Numbered from the stretch's first letter, positions 16,738-25,670 are shown. The stretch: DNA of 64,000 nt from Streptomyces microflavus (GCF_014650075.1 NZ_BMUG01000002.1:620001-684000); one strand, 5' to 3'. The notes: generated by a model from the letters alone, not told the origin. Program-made: numbers and translations.

Positions 16738-18675
16738 TCAGCCGATCTTTACGTTCTCGTCGATGGTGACCTGGTCGATGTCGGAGGTCCGGACCGTCAC
16801 ATCGACCTTCCACTCCCCCGCCATCGGGATCTGGACGCCGCTCGCCGACCAGTGCCCCTCGGCGAGCCGGTCGGGTACGACCGGCAGCGGGCCGATCTCC
16901 TGAGCCTCCAGGGTGAGGGCGATCTTCAGCTCGGGGACGTCCATCGGCTTGCCGTCGCTCCCGTCGACCCACACGTGCAGCTCGTTGGAGCCGGTGCGCC
17001 CGGGGTCGATGTCGATGCGGACGGTCCCCTTGCCGTTCTGGCCGCCGGTGTCGAAGGGCATGCTCAGGTTGACGGGCCCCGTCGCGGCGGGAGCGGTCGC
17101 CGCGGCTCCGGCCCCGGCCTCCTCCTCCGTACGGCCCGGTTCGGTCGACGTCAGCACGGTGGTGACGGCCAGCAGGACGACGGCGACGGCCGCCTCGGCC
17201 AGCACCGAGCGGCGCAGCCCGGATCGTTCCGGGTCGGCGTTCCGTATCCGCTTCTTCTTCGTGGCGGTCAGGACGGCCCGCTGCCGGGCCAGTTGCGCGG
17301 CCCGCGCGGGATCGACGCCGTCCGGGGCCTCCTCGGTTCCGGATACCTCCTCCGCGTCTTCGGGAGCGGCCGTATCCGTCGCCTCCGCACCTCCGGATGC
17401 GGCAGCCGTATCCGTCAGGCGTGCCGTCCACCGCCGGGAGAACCACGCGACGGCGAGCAGGACCGCGATCAGCGCGACCTTGATGATCAGCAACTGTCCG
17501 TACCGCGTCCCGGTCAGTGCCGACCAGGAGCCGACCTGCCGCCACGACTGGTAGATCCCGGTCGCCGCGAGGACGAGCACGCTGCCGAACGCGACCCGGG
17601 AGAACCGCCGTACGGCACGGCTCCCGATGTCCGGCGTCCGGTACAGCGCCACCAGGAGCGAGACGAGACCGCCGAGCCAGGCGGCGACGGCCAGCAGGTG
17701 CAGCACGTCCACCGGCATGGCGATCCCCGCCTGGAGGCCGGTCGACGCGTGCTCGGACATGGCCCAGGTGGCGGCGATGCCCGCCGCGACGACCCCGCCG
17801 CCGACGGCGAGGCCGAAGGTGAGGTCCTTCTTCTCGACCGCGTCCTCACGCCGGGCGTACGTACCGAACAGGACGGCGATGAACAGCGCGGCCGCCCCCA
17901 GCAGCAGCAGCCGCGAGACGAGGGCGGCGCCCGGCTTGGTGTCGAGGACGGCCTGGAGCCCGTCCAGGTCGAAGGCGTCGGCGAACTTCCCGCTGCCGGT
18001 GTACGGGTTGCGCAGCAGCAGCATGACCAGGGTCGCCGCGGTCAGCGTGACCCAGCCGCGCACCACCAGCCGCTGCATCGGCCGGGCGGACGCGCCCCGG
18101 GGCCAGCAGCCCAGCACGAAGGCCGCGCCGCCCACGAGCAGGATGAACCCGGTGTACGCGGCGTACCGCGCGATGCCGTAGACGACGCCGACCGGGCCGC
18201 CGCCCACCTCTTCGGAGGGCAGGGCCACGGTGGTCTCGGAGGGGGCGCCGATGGAGAACGTGAAGGCGCCGGAGATGGGGTGGCTGTCGGCGGAGACCGC
18301 CTGCCAGGCCACCGTGTAGGTGCCGTCCGGCAGGCCGGGGTTGAGCTCGACGCCGTACCGGACGGTGGAGCCCTCGGACAGGTCCTTCGGCTCGGCGCCG
18401 GTGTCGGCGCGCTTGCTGCTGGGGTCCAGGACCCGGATCGACCCGTCGCCGACGGCGATCGCCTCGGAGAAGGTGAGGGTGACCTCCTTGGGTGCGGTGG
18501 CCACCACCGCCCCGTCCTGCGGGTCGCTCCCGGTGAGGGCGGCGTGCGCGGACGCCGGGCCGGCGCCGGCCAGCATCAGCCCGAACAGCAGGCTGACGAG
18601 GGCGGCGACGAGCGCGGCGGTGGCGAACGGCCGCCGTATCGGGGACGCTCCGAGGCGCGGGGCGGTGGCAGTCAT
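16738..18675 (-). CDS. CopC-CopD copper transport fusion protein
   Basis: 645 aa. A signal peptide is followed by a CopC domain whose mature N-terminus starts HAALTGSDPQDGA, the N-terminal His being the typical Cu(II) ligand, with TFSEAI and DSHPISGAFTFSIG. Then eight or so membrane helices form a CopD domain (from GIARYAAYTGFILLVGGAAF onward). A charged cytoplasmic linker (~residues 425-490) is followed by a last helix and an extracellular C-terminal beta domain (VNLSMPFDTGGQNGKGTVRIDI) like YtkA/FixH. It likely binds copper outside the membrane and moves it inward. Central gene of the copper operon. Confidence 0.9.
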   Translation of the reverse strand: MTATAPRLGASPIRRPFATAALVAALVSLLFGLMLAGAGPASAHAALTGSDPQDGAVVATAPKEVTLTFSEAIAVGDGSIRVLDPSSKRADTGAEPKDLSEGSTVRYGVELNPGLPDGTYTVAWQAVSADSHPISGAFTFSIGAPSETTVALPSEEVGGGPVGVVYGIARYAAYTGFILLVGGAAFVLGCWPRGASARPMQRLVVRGWVTLTAATLVMLLLRNPYTGSGKFADAFDLDGLQAVLDTKPGAALVSRLLLLGAAALFIAVLFGTYARREDAVEKKDLTFGLAVGGGVVAAGIAATWAMSEHASTGLQAGIAMPVDVLHLLAVAAWLGGLVSLLVALYRTPDIGSRAVRRFSRVAFGSVLVLAATGIYQSWRQVGSWSALTGTRYGQLLIIKVALIAVLLAVAWFSRRWTARLTDTAAASGGAEATDTAAPEDAEEVSGTEEAPDGVDPARAAQLARQRAVLTATKKKRIRNADPERSGLRRSVLAEAAVAVVLLAVTTVLTSTEPGRTEEEAGAGAAATAPAATGPVNLSMPFDTGGQNGKGTVRIDIDPGRTGSNELHVWVDGSDGKPMDVPELKIALTLEAQEIGPLPVVPDRLAEGHWSASGVQIPMAGEWKVDVTVRTSDIDQVTIDENVKIG

Positions 18676-18688
18676 GACAGTCGGTCCC

Positions 18689-19138
18689 TCACTGCTTCTT
18701 CGGGTTGTGGGTGGTTTCCTTCACCGGCAGGTCGACCGTGATGGGGTCGGCCTTCTCGAAGTGCAGCTCGACGGAGACCTTCTCGCCCTGCTTGGGCTTC
18801 TGCTTGAGCTTCATGAACATGATGTGGTTACCGCCGCGTTCGAGGTCGAGCTCGCCCTTCGCAGGCACCTCGAACGACGAGACCTCGCGCATCTGCTGGT
18901 TCTTCGTCTCGTGGATCGTGACGTCGTCGGAGAGCGGACTGGTCACCGAGGTGAGCCGGTCGGCGGACGACCCGCTGTTCTGTACGACGAGGAAGCCGGC
19001 GGCCATGTCGCTCACGGGCTGCGGCAGATACGCGCCGGTGACCTTCAGCTCGGGCTCGTCGCTGCCCGTGGAGCACCCTGCCAGCGCCAGCCCCGTGGTG
19101 AGGGCGAGGACGCCGGCGAGGACCGTACGGCGGTTCAC
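18689..19138 (-). CDS. ecuC: PCu(A)C-type extracytoplasmic copper chaperone ECuC
   Basis: 149-aa lipoprotein: signal peptide ending LALAGC (lipobox). The Cu(I)-binding pattern of the PCuAC family is present: His in TIHETKNQQM, Met in the same segment, then GGNHIMFMKL supplying His and Met. The family hands Cu(I) to the CuA site of cytochrome oxidase, together with Sco proteins. The GTG start at 19138 overlaps the sco stop (GTGA). S. lividans ECuC, in the same operon, passes copper to Sco; the assignment here rests on that synteny and the motifs. Confidence 0.92.
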   Translation of the reverse strand: MNRRTVLAGVLALTTGLALAGCSTGSDEPELKVTGAYLPQPVSDMAAGFLVVQNSGSSADRLTSVTSPLSDDVTIHETKNQQMREVSSFEVPAKGELDLERGGNHIMFMKLKQKPKQGEKVSVELHFEKADPITVDLPVKETTHNPKKQ

Positions 19139-19794
19139 GGGGTCTCCCCCTTGATCAGCTTGGGGAGGTCCTTCGCGTACTCCTCGGCGGAGGTGTCCTC
19201 GCCGTAGAGCACATATCCGCCGTCCGTCTTCGGGGAGAAGGCGACGACCTGCGCCCCGTGCATCGAGACCGGCTTGCCGTTCTTGTCCTTCGTCGCCGGC
19301 TCGATACCGATGCCGATCTGGCGCGCCCCCGCCTGGATGGTGGGGAAGTCGCCGGTGAGGCCGGTGAAGGTGGGGTCCTGGCCCTTGAGCCAGGTGCCGA
19401 GCGAGGCGGGTGTGTCGCGCTCGGGGTCGGTCGTGACGAAGACGACCTGGAGCTTGTCCTGGTCGGCCTTGGGCAGGCCCCGCTTGGCGATGGAGATGTT
19501 GCTCATGGTCAGCGGGCAGACGTCGGGGCAGTTGGTGTAGCCGAAGTAGATGAGCGTCGGCTTGCCCTTGGTCGCCTCACGGAAGTCGTACTCCTTGCCG
19601 TTCGTGTCGGTGAGGACGAGGTTCGGCTTGGTGAACGGGCGGTCGAGAACGGTCGCGGCCTTGGTCTTCGGCGAGGCCTCGACATCGGCGATGGACGAGG
19701 AGCCCGCCTTGTCGTCACCGCTGCCGCAGGCCGAGAGGGCCAGTGCGGCCGCGGCGGCGAACGCCACGGCCGTCACTGCTTTTCTGTTGCGCAT
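19135..19794 (-). CDS. sco: Sco-family copper metallochaperone
   Basis: 219-aa lipoprotein (signal ending LALSACGS). Thioredoxin-like fold with the Sco copper site: CPDVCPLT around residue 90 gives the two Cys, and the distal His sits in PVSMHGAQVV. YFGYTNCPDVCP and FVTTDPERDTP are family hallmarks. Sco loads copper into the CuA centre of aa3 cytochrome oxidase and, in S. lividans, also serves GlxA and development under low copper. It precedes ecuC with a four-base overlap. Confidence 0.94.
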   Translation of the reverse strand: MRNRKAVTAVAFAAAAALALSACGSGDDKAGSSSIADVEASPKTKAATVLDRPFTKPNLVLTDTNGKEYDFREATKGKPTLIYFGYTNCPDVCPLTMSNISIAKRGLPKADQDKLQVVFVTTDPERDTPASLGTWLKGQDPTFTGLTGDFPTIQAGARQIGIGIEPATKDKNGKPVSMHGAQVVAFSPKTDGGYVLYGEDTSAEEYAKDLPKLIKGETP

Positions 19795-19836
19795 GAAGGG
19801 TGTCCTGAATGTGGTGCGGGTGGTGGAACCGGCTGG

Positions 19837-20595
19837 TCAGGCGTTACGGCGGCGGCCGGCGAGCACGCCGAACGCGACGCCCGCGACGCCGATGAGGATG
19901 CCGATGATGCCCAGGGTGCGGGCAGTGGTGTCGCTGGAGGAGGAGGACGCGGCGTGCGTCTCCTTCTTGTCGCCCTCGGCCGAGGCGGCCTTGTCGTCGG
20001 CCTTGTCGTCGCCGGCCTTGGCGGCCGCGCCGCCACCGTGGTGGTCCTCGGAGGCGGCGGAGAGCTTCAGGACCGGGGCGGGGCTGTCGGGCTCGTCGCC
20101 GCCCGCCGTGGGCTCCTCGATCCAGCGGACGACTTCCTTGTTGTCGTACGTCTGGATGGCCTTGAAGACCAGCTGGTCGGCGTCCTCGGGAAGCTGGCCG
20201 ACGGAGACCGGGAACTGCTGGAAGTAGCCGGGCGCGATCTTGGAGCCGTCGGCGGTCCAGGTCACCTTGGAGACCGCCTCGGTGATCTTCTTGCCGTGGA
20301 CCTCAAGAGGCTTGTCGAGCTTGCCCTTGGTGATGTCGATCTTCCAGCCCGGCACGGCCTCGGGGGTGACCGAGGAGAGCGGGTGGTCGGCCGGGAAGTT
20401 CACCTCGACCTTGACCGTGGAGGCCTGGTCGCGCTCGTTGGGGACCTTGAAGTTGAGGGTGGCGTAACCGCCCTTGGCGGCCTCGCCCTGCGGCTGGACG
20501 CTGACGTGCGCGGCGGCGGGCCCGGCGAGCAGCAGGACGGTGGACGCGGCGACGCCGGTGGCGATGGCGATACGGGAGACGCGGATGGCGTTCAT
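19837..20595 (-). CDS. YcnI-like copper-binding membrane protein
   Basis: 252 aa. Signal peptide ends GPAAAHVSVQP: after cleavage the N-terminal His and a conserved Trp (VPGWKIDI, KVTWTADG) form the DUF1775/YcnI Cu(II) site. The domain runs to about residue 160. A low-complexity charged stretch (GDDKADDKAASAEGDKK) follows, then a single C-terminal helix (IIGILIGVAGVAFGVLAG) and a basic tail, so it is anchored outside the cell. The ATG at 20595 matches the family start; GGAG lies 11 nt upstream. Belongs to the copper operon, probably the entry binding protein. Confidence 0.9.
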   Translation of the reverse strand: MNAIRVSRIAIATGVAASTVLLLAGPAAAHVSVQPQGEAAKGGYATLNFKVPNERDQASTVKVEVNFPADHPLSSVTPEAVPGWKIDITKGKLDKPLEVHGKKITEAVSKVTWTADGSKIAPGYFQQFPVSVGQLPEDADQLVFKAIQTYDNKEVVRWIEEPTAGGDEPDSPAPVLKLSAASEDHHGGGAAAKAGDDKADDKAASAEGDKKETHAASSSSSDTTARTLGIIGILIGVAGVAFGVLAGRRRNA

Positions 20596-20660
20596 GGCAG
20601 GAATCACTCCACGGAGGAAGAGGAACACGCAGGAAGAGGAAGACACGGTCGTTCGACGCG

Positions 20661-20692
20661 CGGGTGCGCGGGTGCGCGGGTGCGCGGGTGCG
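20661..20692. repeat. 8-bp tandem repeat, four units
   Basis: Four exact copies of CGGGTGCG in the 227-bp gap between the YcnI gene and the upstream membrane-protein gene. Likely a slippage-prone microsatellite; no gene is visible there. Confidence 0.8.
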
Positions 20693-20822
20693 CGACGGCA
20701 GCACGACACCTCGTCCGGTCCGTGAGGAATCCGGCCCTGCCCGCAGGAGAGCCGCCCGGGAACTGCCGGGCCGGCCCGTCCCGGACGGTGGTCCGTCACG
20801 GGCGGTGGGCGCAGGTGTCGCG

Positions 20823-21779
20823 TCAGGCTGCGAGGGCGTACGGGGCCGGAGGCCCGCGCCTGACCACCAGGTGCTGCAGAGGGTCTCCGGTGGCCGGTGC
20901 CGGTTCGTCGTCGGCCGTGCGCAGGGCGCGCGGGCCGCACACGAGCTGCTCGCGCGCTCCAGCGCGCAGGGCGCGTACCAGTGCGAGCGCGGCGCGCAGG
21001 GAGCGCAGCCGGGCGCCGGCCGCCAACTCCTGGGCGCCGTACGCCGAGAGCCGGGCCAGCCGGAAGAGAGCGGCCTCGCCGCGCCGCAGCAGCCAGCCGG
21101 CGGCGAGCGCGGCCAGCAGGTGCGCCAGGAACATCGGCAGCGCCGGCAGCAGCGCGGTCACCGAGGCGTACACCGACGCCACGCCCGACCCGCCGTCCGT
21201 AACCGCCGACGCCAGGCCCGACCCGCCGTCCGTGACCGCCGACGCCAGGCCCGATCCCCCGTCCGCGACCGCCGACGCCAGGCCCGGTCCGCCGTCCGGA
21301 GCCGCCGCGGTGGCCGCTCCCGCCGACGCGAGGTGTCCGTGGCCCTGCGAGAGCGTCGAGGGGTCTATGCCCGCCGTGGTGACGATGCGGTGGGCGTCGG
21401 CGGCGTCGAGCTGCCCCGCCCCTCCACCGCACACGAGCCCGGCGGCGAAGCGGATCAAGGGGTTCTCGCCGCTGCCCCGGGGTGCGGAGGCGGCGACGGC
21501 CTGTGCGCTGCCGTGGCTGCCGTACGCGAAGAGGACGTGCAGGGCGACCTGCCCACCCGCCAGCGCGCCCGCGATCGACGGCAGGGAACGTTCCCGTCCG
21601 GCGAGGGCGGCGGCGACGGCGAGGACGCCGAGGAATCCGGCGACCAGGGTCCACGCGGGGACCGGCGTACCTGCCGCGAAGGCGTGCCCCGCCGCGGACA
21701 GCACGACGCAGACCGCGGTGAACACCGCGGCCCTCATGAGCCGCAGACCGGCTCCGGCGTGTGCGACAGGCGTGGACAT
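20823..21779 (-). CDS. Membrane protein of the copper locus, unknown function
   Basis: 318 aa, no family recognised with confidence. N-terminal helices LMRAAVFTAVCVVLSAAGHAF, WTLVAGFLGVLAVAAALA and LPSIAGALAGGQVALHVLF, then a non-membrane loop with His residues (GSHGS, DAHR, QGHGH), then a helix ALLPALPMFLAHLLAALAAGWLL and a cytoplasmic tail. The position upstream of YcnI and the His-bearing loop suggest a role in copper handling. The loop contains a four-unit 11-residue repeat (DGGSGLASAVT) encoded by a 33-bp tandem repeat at 21172-21303, so its length may vary between strains. The 293-bp gap beyond it (to 22072) is the divergent promoter region. Confidence 0.7.
   Translation of the reverse strand: MSTPVAHAGAGLRLMRAAVFTAVCVVLSAAGHAFAAGTPVPAWTLVAGFLGVLAVAAALAGRERSLPSIAGALAGGQVALHVLFAYGSHGSAQAVAASAPRGSGENPLIRFAAGLVCGGGAGQLDAADAHRIVTTAGIDPSTLSQGHGHLASAGAATAAAPDGGPGLASAVADGGSGLASAVTDGGSGLASAVTDGGSGVASVYASVTALLPALPMFLAHLLAALAAGWLLRRGEAALFRLARLSAYGAQELAAGARLRSLRAALALVRALRAGAREQLVCGPRALRTADDEPAPATGDPLQHLVVRRGPPAPYALAA
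21172..21303. repeat. 33-bp tandem repeat inside coding sequence
   Basis: Four 33-bp units (starting 21172, 21205, 21238, 21271), nearly identical and in frame, encode the DGGSGLASAVT repeats of the membrane protein. Confidence 0.85.
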
Positions 21780-22072
21780 GGCCGGGACATCATCGCACTG
21801 CGCCCCCCTCCGCGGTACGGCAGGTCCGGAACATCAGCCTCCGTCCGCAAGCGCGCTTGTTGCGGCTGTTCGCGGGGGATGTACGGACTGTGGACGCGCC
21901 GCTTCCGGACCCGCCCCGGTCTCCGCCGGGGTGGTCCCCGGGGCGGCCATACACCGGGGCGCGGAATATCCGCATCCGCCGAATGAGGGCTCTCACAGCC
22001 GATCCGTGCTTACGAAGTGCCTTGTGCGGCAATACGTATCGGTACGTCGAGCCGCAGCCAGGAGGCTGGAGC

Positions 22073-22687
22073 ATGAGCATCTGGTGGTCACTCCATTTGC
22101 GGCGCGAAGCTGCGAGCGTTCCGCTCGCCCGTCGTTTTCTGCTCGGCACCATGGAAACCGCGGGGGTGGATCCGGATATCTCCTTCGACCTGTCGGTCGC
22201 GCTCAGCGAAGCCTGTGCCAACGCCGTGGAACACGGCGGCGACCGGTCGGGCCTCGGGGAGTACGGGGATTGCGGAGCCGAAAGGCCCCCGGCGGACTCC
22301 GGGCAGTACCGGGTCACGGCCTATCTGGACGGCGAGAAATGCCGTATCGAGGTGGCCGACTCGGGGCCGGGCTTTCCCGCCCGGCGCGCGCTTCGCCCTG
22401 CCGCGCACACCGAACACGCGGAGCACATCGACCGCGCCCAGGACATCGACCGCGCCGAGCACGTTGAGCGCGCCGAGCACGTCGAGCGGGCTCAGCATCC
22501 GGAGCCCGTCGGCGCGCAGCCCACGTTCGCCGCCTACATTCCCTGCGTCGCCGAGAGCGGCCGCGGGCTGGACCTCATCGAGCAGCTCGCCGACCACGTC
22601 CAGTTCGGCAACCGGCCCGGCCGGGGCGCGGTGGTCAGCTTCGACAAGGTCCTGAAATGGCGGGAGGGCGCGCTGCTCATGGTGTGA
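22073..22687 (+). CDS. RsbW-like ATP-binding protein (anti-sigma/serine kinase type)
   Basis: 204 aa. GHKL ATPase of the RsbW/SpoIIAB type: N-box LSVALSEACANAVEHGG, then YRVTAYLDGEKCRIEVADSGPGFP (G1) and ESGRGLDLIEQLADHV (G2). The ribosome site GGAGG before the ATG at 22073 decides the start. Between G1 and G2 lies an unusual insert of about 30 residues made of six-residue repeats (AEHVER-like), encoded by four 18-bp units at 22421-22492. Such proteins inhibit sigma factors or phosphorylate anti-anti-sigma factors. A SpoIIE phosphatase gene two genes away (24300) is a possible partner. Confidence 0.85.
   Translation: MSIWWSLHLRREAASVPLARRFLLGTMETAGVDPDISFDLSVALSEACANAVEHGGDRSGLGEYGDCGAERPPADSGQYRVTAYLDGEKCRIEVADSGPGFPARRALRPAAHTEHAEHIDRAQDIDRAEHVERAEHVERAQHPEPVGAQPTFAAYIPCVAESGRGLDLIEQLADHVQFGNRPGRGAVVSFDKVLKWREGALLMV
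22421..22492. repeat. 18-bp tandem repeat in the RsbW-like gene
   Basis: Four in-frame 18-bp units of the type GAGCACATCGACCGCGCC lengthen the lid region between the G1 and G2 boxes of the ATPase. Confidence 0.8.
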
Positions 22688-22699
22688 GCAGCGCGCCCT
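22665..22699. terminator. Terminator overlapping the stop codon
   Basis: A perfect 14-bp stem (22665-22678 with 22686-22699; arm AGGGCGCGCTGCTC) and 7-nt loop span the stop of the RsbW-like gene, between convergent genes. Probably bidirectional. Confidence 0.75.
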
Positions 22700-22718
22700 G
22701 TCATCCGGCGGAAGCGGG

Positions 22719-24197
22719 TCAGCCCTTCAGCTGAGCCATCCAGGCCTCGACCTCGTCGGCCTGCCGGGGCAGCTTGTCGGAGAGGTTCCGGTTGCCGTCC
22801 TCGGTGACGAGGATGTCGTCCTCGATCCGGACGCCGATGCCCCGGTACTCCTCGGGCACGGTCAGGTCGTCGGTCTGGAAGTACAGGCCCGGCTCCACGG
22901 TCAGGCAGACACCCGGCTCCAGGATGCCGTCTACGTACGCCTCGGTCCGCGCGGCGGCGCAGTCGTGGACGTCCATGCCGAGCATGTGACCGGTGCCGTG
23001 GAGCGTCCAGCGGCGCTGGAGGCCCAGCTCCAGGACCTTGTCCACGGACAGGTCGCCGAGCAGACCCCACTCGACGAGCTTCTCGGCGAGCACGCGCTGC
23101 GAGGCGTCGTGGAAGTCGCGGAAGGTGGCACCGGGCTTCACGGCGGCGATGCCCGCCTCCTGGGCCTCGTACACCGCGTCGTAGATCTTGCGCTGGAGCG
23201 GCGAGAACGTGCCGTTGATCGGCAGGGTGCGCGTCACGTCGGCGGTGTAGAGCTCGTTGGTCTCCACGCCGGCGTCCAGGAGCAGCAGCTCGCCCGCGCG
23301 GACGGCGCCGTCGTTGCGGACCCAGTGCAGGGTGGTGGCGTGCGGTCCGGCGGCGCAGATCGAGCCGTAGCCGATGTCGTTGCCCTCGATGCGGGCGCGG
23401 AGGAAGAACGTGCCCTCGATGAAGCGCTCGCTGGTCGCCTCGGCCTTGTCCAGGCTCTTGACGACGTCCTCGAAGCCGCGCGCGGTGGCGTCGCACGCCT
23501 TCTGCAGCTCGGCGATCTCGAAGGCGTCCTTCACGAGGCGGGCCTCGGAGAGGTGGACGCGCAGCTCCTCGTCGCGCTCGGCGGTCACCTTGTCGGTGAG
23601 GGCGGCCTCGATGGACGCGTCATGACCGCGCACGTTACGGACCGGGCCGGTGGCCTCGGTCAGTGCGGCGGCGACCTCGCGGACGTCCTTCGCGGGGATG
23701 CCCAGCAGCTGCTCGGCCTCGGCGAGGGAGTGCCGGCGGCCGACCCACAGCTCGCCCTGGCCGTCCAGCCAGAACTCGCCGTTCTCCCGGTTCGAGCGGG
23801 GCAGCAGGTAGATGGTGGCCTCGTGGCCCTCGGCGGTGGGCTCCAGGACGAGGACGCCGTCCTGGGTCTGGTCGCCGGTGAGGTACGCGTACTCGGTGGA
23901 GGCGCGGAAGGCGTACTCGGTGTCGTTGGAGCGGGTCCGCAGGTTGCCCGCGGGGATGACCAGGCGCTCGCCGGGGAAGCGCGCGGAGAGCGCGGCGCGG
24001 CGGGCGGCGGTGTGCTCGGCCTGGGCGATCGGTTCGAGCCCGTGCAGCTCGGTGTCGGCCCAGCCCGACTTCATGTTCGCGGCAAGCTCGTCGGAGACGC
24101 CCGGGTACAGGCCGTTCTTCCGCTGCTTGATCGGCTCAGCCGCTTCGTTCTCTTCGGTCTCCTGCTCCGGGGTCTCCGGGATGAGCTCCTCAGACAC
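22719..24197 (-). CDS. pepP: Aminopeptidase P (Xaa-Pro aminopeptidase)
   Basis: 492 aa, M24B family; removes the N-terminal residue from peptides with proline in position two. The N-terminal creatinase-like domain spans roughly residues 45-200 and the pita-bread catalytic domain follows. Metal ligands: Asp in LLLDAGVE, Asp in YTADVTRT, His in HGTGHMLGMDVHD, Glu in LTVEPGLYF and Glu in GVRIEDDIL. The GTG at 24197 was chosen because GGAGAG lies 8 nt upstream. A Glu-rich N-terminal extension (PETPEQETEENEAAEP) is unlike E. coli PepP but common in streptomycetes. Single-gene unit. Confidence 0.93.
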   Translation of the reverse strand: MSEELIPETPEQETEENEAAEPIKQRKNGLYPGVSDELAANMKSGWADTELHGLEPIAQAEHTAARRAALSARFPGERLVIPAGNLRTRSNDTEYAFRASTEYAYLTGDQTQDGVLVLEPTAEGHEATIYLLPRSNRENGEFWLDGQGELWVGRRHSLAEAEQLLGIPAKDVREVAAALTEATGPVRNVRGHDASIEAALTDKVTAERDEELRVHLSEARLVKDAFEIAELQKACDATARGFEDVVKSLDKAEATSERFIEGTFFLRARIEGNDIGYGSICAAGPHATTLHWVRNDGAVRAGELLLLDAGVETNELYTADVTRTLPINGTFSPLQRKIYDAVYEAQEAGIAAVKPGATFRDFHDASQRVLAEKLVEWGLLGDLSVDKVLELGLQRRWTLHGTGHMLGMDVHDCAAARTEAYVDGILEPGVCLTVEPGLYFQTDDLTVPEEYRGIGVRIEDDILVTEDGNRNLSDKLPRQADEVEAWMAQLKG

Positions 24198-24299
24198 GAT
24201 TTGTCTCTCCTTGATACGACACTGGACCAGCACCCATCGTACGGGCGTACGGAAGGGGGCACAGGGCCGAAGGACCTGTTACAGGAGAGGCGTGCGGGC

Positions 24300-25670
24300 T
24301 CAGTCGAAATGCGCGGCGAGGATGACCACGTCCTCGGCGGAGTCGGTCCGGTCGAGCCCGTCGGGCAGCATCATGCGCAGTACGTGGTCGGCGACGGCGG
24401 CCGGATCGTGCCGGCCCGCCTTCGGTACCGAGGCGGCGGCCGAGTGCAGACGGGCGAAGGCACGGTCCATCGGGTCGCCGGTGCGGCGCAGCAGGCCGTC
24501 CGTGTAGAGGAGCACCGTTTCTCCCGGCGCGGGGGAGAACTCCACGCTCGGCGCCTCCCAGCAGGCGAGCATCCCCAGTGGGGCGGAGAGCGTGGTCTCG
24601 ACGAACTCGCAGCGCCGCTCGCCGAGGACCAGCGGCGGGGTGTGCCCGGCCCCGGCGAGCACGACCTTGCGGGCGGCGGGCTCGCAGTAGGCGAAGAGGG
24701 CGGTGGCGGTCCGCGCGGGCTCGGTCAGCCGCAGCAGGAGTTCGAGATCGGAGAGTACGGCGACGGGGTCCTCGCCCTCCATCACGGCGTACGCCCGCAG
24801 GCTCGCACGGAGCCGTCCCATCGCGGCCATCGCGCTCGGCCCCGACCCGCCCACGGAGCCGACGGCGAGCCCGAGCGTGTGTTCGGGCAGCGGCAGTGCG
24901 TCGTACCAGTCGCCGCCGCCCCTGGGGCCGGTCCGGTGCCGGGCGGCCAGTTGTACGCCGGGGATGCGGGGCAGCCGGCTGGGCAGCAGCTCCTCGGCGA
25001 CGGTGGCGACGTCGGCGCGGGCCCGCTCCAGCTCGATCAGGCGGGCCAGGTGCTCGGTGGCGTACCGGGCGTACAGGCCGACGAGGTGGCGCTGCTTCTC
25101 CGAGGGCTCCCCGGGCTCGTCGTAGAGCCAGGCGGCACCGCCGAGCCGTCCGGCCTGCTCGGAGGCGAGGGGCAGGGCGTAACTGGCGGCGTAGCCGAGC
25201 CGGATGGCGACCTCGCGGTGGCGGGGGTCCAGGTCCTTGTCGCCGAGCAGGTCGGGGCCGGCGATCCCGTCCGCGGTGCCCGGGACTCCGTCGAGGACCC
25301 GGCCGAGGGCGGTGGCGCCGCGCTCCACGGTCTCCAGGTGCCCGAGGTCGGCGTGGCTGAGCCCGAGGCCGAGGGTGGTGGAAGGGGTTCCGGGGCCCGC
25401 CGGTTCCAGCACGAGGAGCCCGCGGCGGGCGCCGACGAGGGCGGCTCCGGCGTGCAGCAGCTCGTTCAGGGCGGCGTCGAGGGTGGCGGTGCCGGCCAGC
25501 CGTTCGGTGAGTTCGTGCAGCGTCGTGAGATCCGAGACCCAGCCCGCGAGCCGGTCCTGGATGAAGGCGCCGGGCGCCGCCGGAACCTCTCTCAGGGGAG
25601 CGGCAGTGTGCGTTGAAACCGGAACTTCCGGATCGATTCCAGCCACTTTCGGCAGGTGTGGGGCGCTCAT
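24300..25670 (-). CDS. PP2C-type (SpoIIE) serine phosphatase with GAF domain
   Basis: 456 aa. Residues ~45-210 form a GAF sensor domain (LHELTERLAGTATLDAALNE onward). Residues ~230-455 are a SpoIIE/PP2C domain: ATVAEELLPSRLPRIPGVQLAAR linker helix, GGGDWYDALPL with the metal-binding Asp, LAVGSVGGSGPSAM in place of the usual GDVxGHG, and LLYTDGLLRRTG. The second metal-binding motif is degraded (GSVGGSG), so activity is uncertain. Such phosphatases dephosphorylate anti-anti-sigma factors, countering RsbW-type kinases such as the one at 22073. Confidence 0.9.
   Translation of the reverse strand: MSAPHLPKVAGIDPEVPVSTHTAAPLREVPAAPGAFIQDRLAGWVSDLTTLHELTERLAGTATLDAALNELLHAGAALVGARRGLLVLEPAGPGTPSTTLGLGLSHADLGHLETVERGATALGRVLDGVPGTADGIAGPDLLGDKDLDPRHREVAIRLGYAASYALPLASEQAGRLGGAAWLYDEPGEPSEKQRHLVGLYARYATEHLARLIELERARADVATVAEELLPSRLPRIPGVQLAARHRTGPRGGGDWYDALPLPEHTLGLAVGSVGGSGPSAMAAMGRLRASLRAYAVMEGEDPVAVLSDLELLLRLTEPARTATALFAYCEPAARKVVLAGAGHTPPLVLGERRCEFVETTLSAPLGMLACWEAPSVEFSPAPGETVLLYTDGLLRRTGDPMDRAFARLHSAAASVPKAGRHDPAAVADHVLRMMLPDGLDRTDSAEDVVILAAHFD

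Noticed and set aside
19258..22467. 1069-codon plus-strand frame across the copper operon
   Set aside because: Composition is Arg/Gly/Ala-rich and it runs antisense to four recognisable copper genes; GC shadow.
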